DNA from: Kiritimatiellia bacterium | Lineage (GTDB): Bacteria; Verrucomicrobiota; Kiritimatiellia; UBA8416; JABMPJ01 | Assembly (NCBI GenBank): GCA_029939545.1 | Contig: JAOZSS010000053.1 | Location: 2,152 to 12,904, forward strand | Direction of reading: 5' to 3' | DNA: 10,753 nt | Shown: positions 6,504 to 10,753 of the stretch, one piece after another | How the letters are laid out: each line of letters begins with the position of its first letter | Numbering within the stretch: the stretch's first letter is position 1 | The notes under the pieces: model-generated | Databases searched by the model: none | Seen by the model: the letters and a program-made list of their open reading frames with translations, nothing else | Told to the model about the DNA's origin: nothing | Program-made: the position numbers and the translations under genes

Positions 6504-6528
6504 AATCGGGCAATTTTTTCTCCCGATT
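6504..6528 (-). terminator. hairpin directly after the menA-like gene
   Basis: On the minus strand AATCGGG (6528-6522) and CCCGATT (6510-6504) form a perfect 7-bp stem with an 11-base A-rich loop. The stem starts one base after the stop codon of the prenyltransferase gene. There is no T-run after the stem on the minus strand; the T-run is in the loop when read on the plus strand. It probably marks the boundary between the prenyltransferase unit and the response regulator unit. Confidence 0.5.
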
Positions 6529-6529
6529 G

Positions 6530-7471
6530 CTACCACGGCGCGGGAAGGTGGCGCGAGACAATCAGCGCCACGGTAAGTAGCAGGCCGAGTTTGAGCTGTA
6601 GCTGGGCCGTCGCCCCGTCCAGCGCCACAAAGGCTTCCGCATGGTGGCTACGGTCGATTCGCGCAAGCTTCAGGGCCGAGGGAAGGGCCAGCAAGGCGAT
6701 CAGGGCCGAGAGAGGGGCGACCATCTCCACACCGGCAACCAGTCGGATCACAATGAAGCCGACAGTCAGGACAAAAGGCAACAGTACGAGGAGGTGGTGA
6801 TAAACGCGGGAGCCCTGCTCGCCAAGCAATCCTGCGAACGTGCGGCATCCTTTTGCGCGGTCCGACTCAATATCGCGCCAGTTGTTCGCGTGCAGAATGC
6901 CTACTGTCACCAGGACAAGCGGTACACTCCACAGAATGGGCTGCCAACTGAACTGTTGGGCTTGCACCCAGTAGGTTCCGAATACCGGCAGAATGCCGAA
7001 GGCACAGAAAATGGCCGCGTCGCCCAGCCTTACATACTTAAAGCACAAACGCGCCGTCGTGTAGCCCAAAGCGATGATGGCTCCTATTACCCCCAGCAGG
7101 AGGACAACGGGTCCAGCCACTGTGGCGAGCGCCAGCCCACACGCTGTACCGGCCACCAGGCAGACCAGCGCCGCACGGAACGCCTGTCGCTCGGATATGA
7201 GCCCACGAACGACCGCTCCACTGGTTGGAAATACCTGTGTATCGAGTTCACGGCGATGGTCGTAACAGTCATTGAGGAGGTTGGCCGCCACCTGGAAAGA
7301 GAGCATCCCGCTCAGTGTGAGCAGAAATAGAATCCATCGGATCGGATATCCCATGTGATACGACACCGCGAGTCCCAGTAGAACGGCCACCACTGAAGCC
7401 GTAAACGAAAACGGCCGCGCCGCGATCAACCACTTTCGAATTCCTGTCACCGTTTGCTCCTGCTCACTCAT
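6530..7471 (-). CDS. menA: MenA/UbiA-family prenyltransferase, probable 1,4-dihydroxy-2-naphthoate polyprenyltransferase
   Basis: This integral membrane enzyme would attach a polyprenyl chain to 1,4-dihydroxy-2-naphthoate in menaquinone synthesis. The 313-residue product has about eight or nine hydrophobic helices and both Asp-rich UbiA-superfamily motifs: NLLNDCYD (N64, D68, D71) with D77 after it, and NNWRDIESDRAKG (196-208), whose NN-x-RDI-x-xD form is typical of MenA. RPFSF near residue 19 fits the MenA N-terminus. Start: the ATG at 7471 has AAGGAG 7 bases upstream; the longer frame from 7519 adds 16 residues without such a site. The first 8 bases (ATGAGTGA) overlap the end of the YgiQ-type gene. 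Other menaquinone genes are absent from the window, so another aromatic substrate remains possible. Confidence 0.85.
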   Translation of the reverse strand: MSEQEQTVTGIRKWLIAARPFSFTASVVAVLLGLAVSYHMGYPIRWILFLLTLSGMLSFQVAANLLNDCYDHRRELDTQVFPTSGAVVRGLISERQAFRAALVCLVAGTACGLALATVAGPVVLLLGVIGAIIALGYTTARLCFKYVRLGDAAIFCAFGILPVFGTYWVQAQQFSWQPILWSVPLVLVTVGILHANNWRDIESDRAKGCRTFAGLLGEQGSRVYHHLLVLLPFVLTVGFIVIRLVAGVEMVAPLSALIALLALPSALKLARIDRSHHAEAFVALDGATAQLQLKLGLLLTVALIVSRHLPAPW

Positions 7472-9149
7472 ACAGTATCTCCTTCTGCCGTTCACGACCG
7501 CGAACGTTCTTTTCAACAAAACACGCCTTCCCCGAGAAGGGATCCCGTTCGGTCCAGTACATCAGCGTCGAATAGGTCGATGGCGTGGGCGTGAACACCT
7601 GCACCTGTTCGGGTTTCACCTTGAGCTTACCCGCGCAGAAACCGCGCAGTGCCCGCATGTCCTTCTCTTCGCAGCCGGGATGCGCCGCGATGAGATAGTA
7701 GGTCAGGTACTGCTTCTTACCCAGTTGCTTTGTCAGCTCGTAGAACCGGTCGCGGAAGGCCAACAGTGAAAAGCTGCCCGGCTTGCCCATCTTATCGAGC
7801 ACCGCATCTTCCGAGTGTTCGGGGGCAATCTTCATCTGGCCCGACACATGATGTTTCACGACCTCCCGCAGGTAGGCATCGCCGTGCCGTTCGTCCGCCA
7901 TGACCATGTCATGCCGTATCCCCGACGCCACGACGACCCGCTTCATCCCGGGCACGCTCCGCAGCTTGCGTAGCAGTTGAAGCTGCGGCCCATGGTCGAC
8001 GCCGAGCGCGGCACACATCTGCGGATAGAGACAGCGCGTATCAGGACAGCACCCCTTCCCCTCCAGCTTGCGCGCGCATTCGAACCCATACATGTTGGCC
8101 GTGGGACCGCCCACATCCTGGATGGCGCCCTTGAACTGCGGATGCACCGCCAAGGCGCGCGCCTCCTTCAAAATCGACGCCTCGCTGCGCCAGCGCACCT
8201 GCCGGCCCTGGTGCACAGCGATGGCGCAGAAGTTGCACTCCCCATAGCACCCCCGGTGCGTGGAGAGGGAGAACCGGATCGTATCCAGCGCGCGTACCGG
8301 ACCTGCGTCCCCGTAGAAGGGGTGCACGTCACGCTCATATTCCAGACCGTACACGGCGTCCAACTCCGCCTGTGACAGGTAAGCGGCCGGTGGATTCTGA
8401 ACCAGAAAGCGCGTATCCTGTTGCTGCGCCAGCGGACGGGCAGTCGCGGGATCGTTGTTTCGGTAGAACCCGTGGAACATCTCGGTGAAGACATCCCGAT
8501 CCTCCTTCACGACGTTGAATGCGGGCAGCTCAAGGACATCGTCCGGCTTTGTGCGGGAGATGTAGCACAGGCCGCGAATGACCGTCGGATCCTCATCCGC
8601 CTTGAGCGCCGCCGCCAGCTCGACCACGGCTCGCTCCGCCATGCCGTAGAGCAGGTAGTCGGCCTTGGCGTCGAACAGAACGGACCTGCGGATCTTGTCG
8701 CTCCAGTAGTCGTAGTGCGCGATGCGACGCAGACTGGCCTCGATGCCCCCTAGAACGATCGGACACGTCTCCTTGAAATGGTTCCGGATCAGGTTGCTGT
8801 AAACGATCGCCGCGCGATCCGGCCGCCGGTCGTTGACGCCGCCGGGGGTGTAATCATCACGCTTGCGCCCGCGTCCGGATGCCGTGCGGTTGGCCACCAT
8901 CGAATCGATACACCCGGCCGTCACGCCCCAGAACAGTTTGGGCTCCCCCAGGCGTATGATGTCATCGGCAGACGTCACGTCGGGCTGTGCAATAATACCG
9001 ACGCGGTATCCGGCATCGACCAACACCTTCCCGACCACCGCCACCCCGATGAACGGCGAATCGATATATGTATCCCCTGTTACCAGGATCACATCCAGCG
9101 CATCCCAGCGCAGCTTGCGACATTCACTTTTTGTTGTTGGCAGAAACAT
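7464..9149 (-). CDS. YgiQ-family radical SAM protein
   Basis: The 561-residue product has an N-terminal cobalamin-binding-like domain (LVTGDTYIDSPFIGVAVV near 22-39, VLGGIEASLRR near 132-142) and a radical SAM core with the [4Fe-4S]-binding cysteines C301, C305 and C308 in HRGCYGECNFCA. Further YgiQ signatures are DVGGPTANMYG near 338, KIAPEHSEDAVLDKMGKP near 445-462, AAHPGC near 490 and YWTERDPFSGKACFV near 535. The reaction of this family is not known to me. The protein ends soon after the DPFSG segment, so it lacks the C-terminal tail of the E. coli protein (over 700 residues). The gene overlaps menA by 8 bases. Its own start at 9149 has AAGGG very close and AGGGG further upstream, so the start is fairly but not fully certain. 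Confidence 0.92.
   Translation of the reverse strand: MFLPTTKSECRKLRWDALDVILVTGDTYIDSPFIGVAVVGKVLVDAGYRVGIIAQPDVTSADDIIRLGEPKLFWGVTAGCIDSMVANRTASGRGRKRDDYTPGGVNDRRPDRAAIVYSNLIRNHFKETCPIVLGGIEASLRRIAHYDYWSDKIRRSVLFDAKADYLLYGMAERAVVELAAALKADEDPTVIRGLCYISRTKPDDVLELPAFNVVKEDRDVFTEMFHGFYRNNDPATARPLAQQQDTRFLVQNPPAAYLSQAELDAVYGLEYERDVHPFYGDAGPVRALDTIRFSLSTHRGCYGECNFCAIAVHQGRQVRWRSEASILKEARALAVHPQFKGAIQDVGGPTANMYGFECARKLEGKGCCPDTRCLYPQMCAALGVDHGPQLQLLRKLRSVPGMKRVVVASGIRHDMVMADERHGDAYLREVVKHHVSGQMKIAPEHSEDAVLDKMGKPGSFSLLAFRDRFYELTKQLGKKQYLTYYLIAAHPGCEEKDMRALRGFCAGKLKVKPEQVQVFTPTPSTYSTLMYWTERDPFSGKACFVEKNVRGRERQKEILYE
7477..7484 (-). promoter_or_regulatory. Shine-Dalgarno site deciding the menA start
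   Basis: The minus strand reads AAGGAGAT inside the last codons of the YgiQ-type gene, 7 bases (counted from AAGGAG) before the ATG at 7471. It supports the shorter MenA start and shows that the overlap with the upstream gene is functional rather than accidental. Confidence 0.8.
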
Positions 9150-9170
9150 GAACCCTTATCCCCTGCGCCA

Positions 9171-9191
9171 CCACCGGGCCTGTCCCGGTGG
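9171..9191. terminator. strong GC hairpin between the BaiN-type and YgiQ-type genes
   Basis: The arms CCACCGGG (9171-9178) and CCCGGTGG (9184-9191) are perfect 8-base inverted repeats with a 5-base loop. They fill the 53-base gap between the flavoprotein stop (9203) and the radical SAM gene start (9149). No T-tract follows. It may stop or attenuate transcription between the two genes, or protect the 3' end of the upstream message. Confidence 0.5.
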
Positions 9192-9202
9192 CGGCCGATG
9201 AC

Positions 9203-10462
9203 TCAGACTAAGCTCGACGGAACACCCCCAGCCGCCGAGCGGCCGGCGAGCCACCCGGTGGAGAAGGCGGCCTGAAGGTTGTAGCCGCCGGTATTGGCCT
9301 GTACATCCAGCAGTTCTCCGGCCACGAAGAGTCCGTCGCACACGCGCGAGGCCATGCGATTCGGATCGATCTCGTTGGTGTCGACGCCGCCGGCGGTGAC
9401 AATCGCTTCCTCGAACGAGCGATGTCCTGTCACGCTGAGGGGGAAGGCTTTCAGCCAGCATCCCAGCCGTTTGCGGTCATGGGCCGAGACGGAACGGCCC
9501 AGTCGGTGCGCCGGCATACCCAGTTTCTGCAGGCATACGCCAACGAGCGGTTTGGGCAGCAGTCCGCGCAGCAGGCTTCGCATCGGCTCCTCGGCTCTGG
9601 CCTCCAAGTCGCGCTGTAGGCGCCGATCCAGCTTCTCGCTGTCGAGCGCCGGTTTTAGATCGATCACAAGGTCTGCGCTGCATCCTGACTGCACCGCCTC
9701 GACGGCCTCGCCACTGAGCGTCATAATCACGGGACCGGTCACCCCAAATTTGGTGAAGAGAAGTTCACCGAACGCCTCGCGTCGTTTGTCACCATCCACC
9801 AACACCGTTGCCCGCACGTTGCGCAGTGAGAGCCCATCAAGCCGCGCCGCCGTATTCCCATCAATCTCGAGAGGTACCAGGGCCGGGCGCGGCGGAACGA
9901 TCGTGTGCCCAGCGGTCCGGGCAAGGTCGTAGCCATCGCCGGTGGAACCTGTCGCCGGGTAGGACTTGCCGCCGGTGGCCAGTATCACAGCGTCCGCGCG
10001 TAGTGTGTCGGCCCCGCATTGCACACCCGCGATGCGTCCAGTTTCGAGCAGCAGCGCGTCGGCACGGGTACGGCAGTGCGAGATCACACCACTGCGGATG
10101 ACCCACTGAACGAATGCGTGAACCACGTCCGGCGCCCTGCCGCTGACAGGAAAGACCCGACCACCACGCTCGGTCACCAGCGGCACACCATGCGACTCCA
10201 GGAACGCCACGAGGTCGGCACTGAAGTAGCGTTCAAAAGCAGGGCGCAAGAAAGGGCCTGTGGTGCCGAAATGACTGATGAATGTTTCGCGCTCGGCCAC
10301 GTTCGTGACGTTGCAACGGCCCTTCCCTGTGATGCTGAGCTTACGGCCCGAGCGCTGCATCTTCTCGATAAGCACGACCGCCGCGCCGGCTTCAGCCGCC
10401 TGGCCCGCCGCCATCAACCCCGCCGCGCCGCCGCCCACTACAATAATCTTTCTCGCTGTCAC
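9203..10462 (-). CDS. BaiN/RdsA (HI0933)-family FAD-dependent oxidoreductase
   Basis: The 419-residue product has an N-terminal dinucleotide-binding fold (VVGGGAAGLMAA, G10-G12-G15) ending at E33, followed by the family hallmark SGRKLSITGKGRCNVTN (38-54). Further signatures are ILATGGKSYPATGSTGDGY near 158-176, LLFTKFGVTGP near 234-244, VTAGGVDTNEID near 350-361 and the C-terminal FAD loop GLFVAGELLDVQANTGGYNLQAAFSTGW near 373-400. Members are cytosolic flavoproteins. BaiN acts in bile-acid dehydroxylation, but most homologues are uncharacterised, so the substrate is unknown. The start is GTG at 10462-10460 with AGGA 8 bases upstream. It is 53 bases from the YgiQ-type gene and 39 bases from the broken YeeE/YedE gene. 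Confidence 0.93.
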   Translation of the reverse strand: MTARKIIVVGGGAAGLMAAGQAAEAGAAVVLIEKMQRSGRKLSITGKGRCNVTNVAERETFISHFGTTGPFLRPAFERYFSADLVAFLESHGVPLVTERGGRVFPVSGRAPDVVHAFVQWVIRSGVISHCRTRADALLLETGRIAGVQCGADTLRADAVILATGGKSYPATGSTGDGYDLARTAGHTIVPPRPALVPLEIDGNTAARLDGLSLRNVRATVLVDGDKRREAFGELLFTKFGVTGPVIMTLSGEAVEAVQSGCSADLVIDLKPALDSEKLDRRLQRDLEARAEEPMRSLLRGLLPKPLVGVCLQKLGMPAHRLGRSVSAHDRKRLGCWLKAFPLSVTGHRSFEEAIVTAGGVDTNEIDPNRMASRVCDGLFVAGELLDVQANTGGYNLQAAFSTGWLAGRSAAGGVPSSLV

Positions 10463-10501
10463 GCGGGTGATCCTGTCATTGCGACGGGGTCACGCGCAAG
10501 G

Positions 10502-10753
10502 TCAATGCGGGAGTTTCGGCTTCAAAATGCCGTACACGACAACACCCAGCAGGGTCGTTGCGATCGGCAGGAGGGTGCCACCGTAGCCGGCGCCGAGGAG
10601 CGCGTAGAGCGGACCGGGACACGCGCCGGTCAGTGCCCAGCCTCACTCCGCCTGATCAGTCAGGCAGCCCCGCAAGCCCAGTAACAGCGGAACGATTCTC
10701 GACAGTATCCGCTTGCCGTCATCAATCTGATGGACCTCAACCTGGGGTGTAAC
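10502..10753 (-). pseudogene. YeeE/YedE-type (TsuA-like) transporter C-terminus, interrupted by an in-frame TGA, running off the window
   Basis: The last 46 codons (10642-10502) encode GWALTGACPGPLYALLGAG, a hydrophobic helix, and end YGILKPKLPH. This is the typical C-terminus of YeeE/YedE (Sulf_transp) membrane proteins, which import thiosulfate or related sulfur compounds; the Cys in GACPGP is a conserved family position. Directly before GWAL the frame holds a TGA (10645-10643), and no ATG, GTG or TTG start is available for the 46-codon part. Upstream the same frame is open to the window edge (36 codons, starting VTPQVEVHQIDDGKRI), but the residues just before the stop (GCLTDQAE) do not look like the hydrophobic helix expected there. 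So a frameshift, small deletion or nonsense change is likely. A sequencing or assembly error is also possible. Confidence 0.65.

Noticed and set aside
6641..7330. 229-codon plus-strand frame opposite menA
   Set aside because: It is antisense to the MenA membrane helices, and its polar low-complexity composition is what reverse-strand reading of hydrophobic codons gives.
10643..10645. TGA in the YeeE/YedE-like frame as a selenocysteine codon
   Set aside because: The family has no catalytic Cys expected at this position, the residues just before it do not fit the protein, and I could not identify a convincing SECIS-type hairpin directly downstream. Decay or an indel is simpler.

Overview
This 10.75-kb window is a gene-dense, GC-rich piece of a bacterial chromosome made almost entirely of housekeeping genes. 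No rRNA, tRNA, CRISPR array, integrase or insertion sequence is visible. The likeliest source is a Gram-negative bacterium, possibly of the PVC superphylum (Kiritimatiellota, Lentisphaerota or Verrucomicrobiota type). The hints are a tiny basic AURKAIP1/COX24 (bS22-like) ribosomal protein gene, a TPR lipoprotein, and an intergenic GGAAGTC-type 7-bp repeat with a palindrome of a kind I recall from such genomes. This placement is an inference from memory, not a demonstrated assignment.

Layout. Positions 68-4269 are transcribed rightward: a bS22-like mini-gene, a lipoprotein with about a dozen TPR units, a GT4-type glycosyltransferase, then (after the repeat spacer at 2820-2898) thiL and tsaE. 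From 4303 to the right edge everything reads leftward. In order of transcription this strand carries a broken YeeE/YedE-type transporter gene at the edge, a BaiN/HI0933-type flavoprotein, a YgiQ-type radical SAM protein, a MenA/UbiA prenyltransferase, a single-domain response regulator, a PTS EIIA (PtsN-like) protein, a bifunctional-nuclease-domain (DUF151) protein with a UVR motif, and thiE. The two convoys converge on a hairpin at 4278-4306.

How the genes fit together. ThiE (thiamine phosphate synthase) and ThiL (thiamine-phosphate kinase) catalyse the last two steps of thiamine diphosphate synthesis, although they lie on opposite strands and converge. TsaE supports tRNA t6A37 modification. 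MenA points to menaquinone synthesis and is probably translationally coupled to the YgiQ-type gene by an 8-nt overlap. The response regulator, PtsN-like, DUF151 and ThiE genes look like one compact unit with one intact Shine-Dalgarno site placed over a stop codon and a TGATG junction.

I did not find a convincing new defence or mobile system. The most rewarding items are the missed 29-codon ribosomal protein gene, the interrupted YeeE/YedE reading frame, the repeat-palindrome spacer, the response regulator with a lengthened receiver domain, and the tight YgiQ-MenA coupling.
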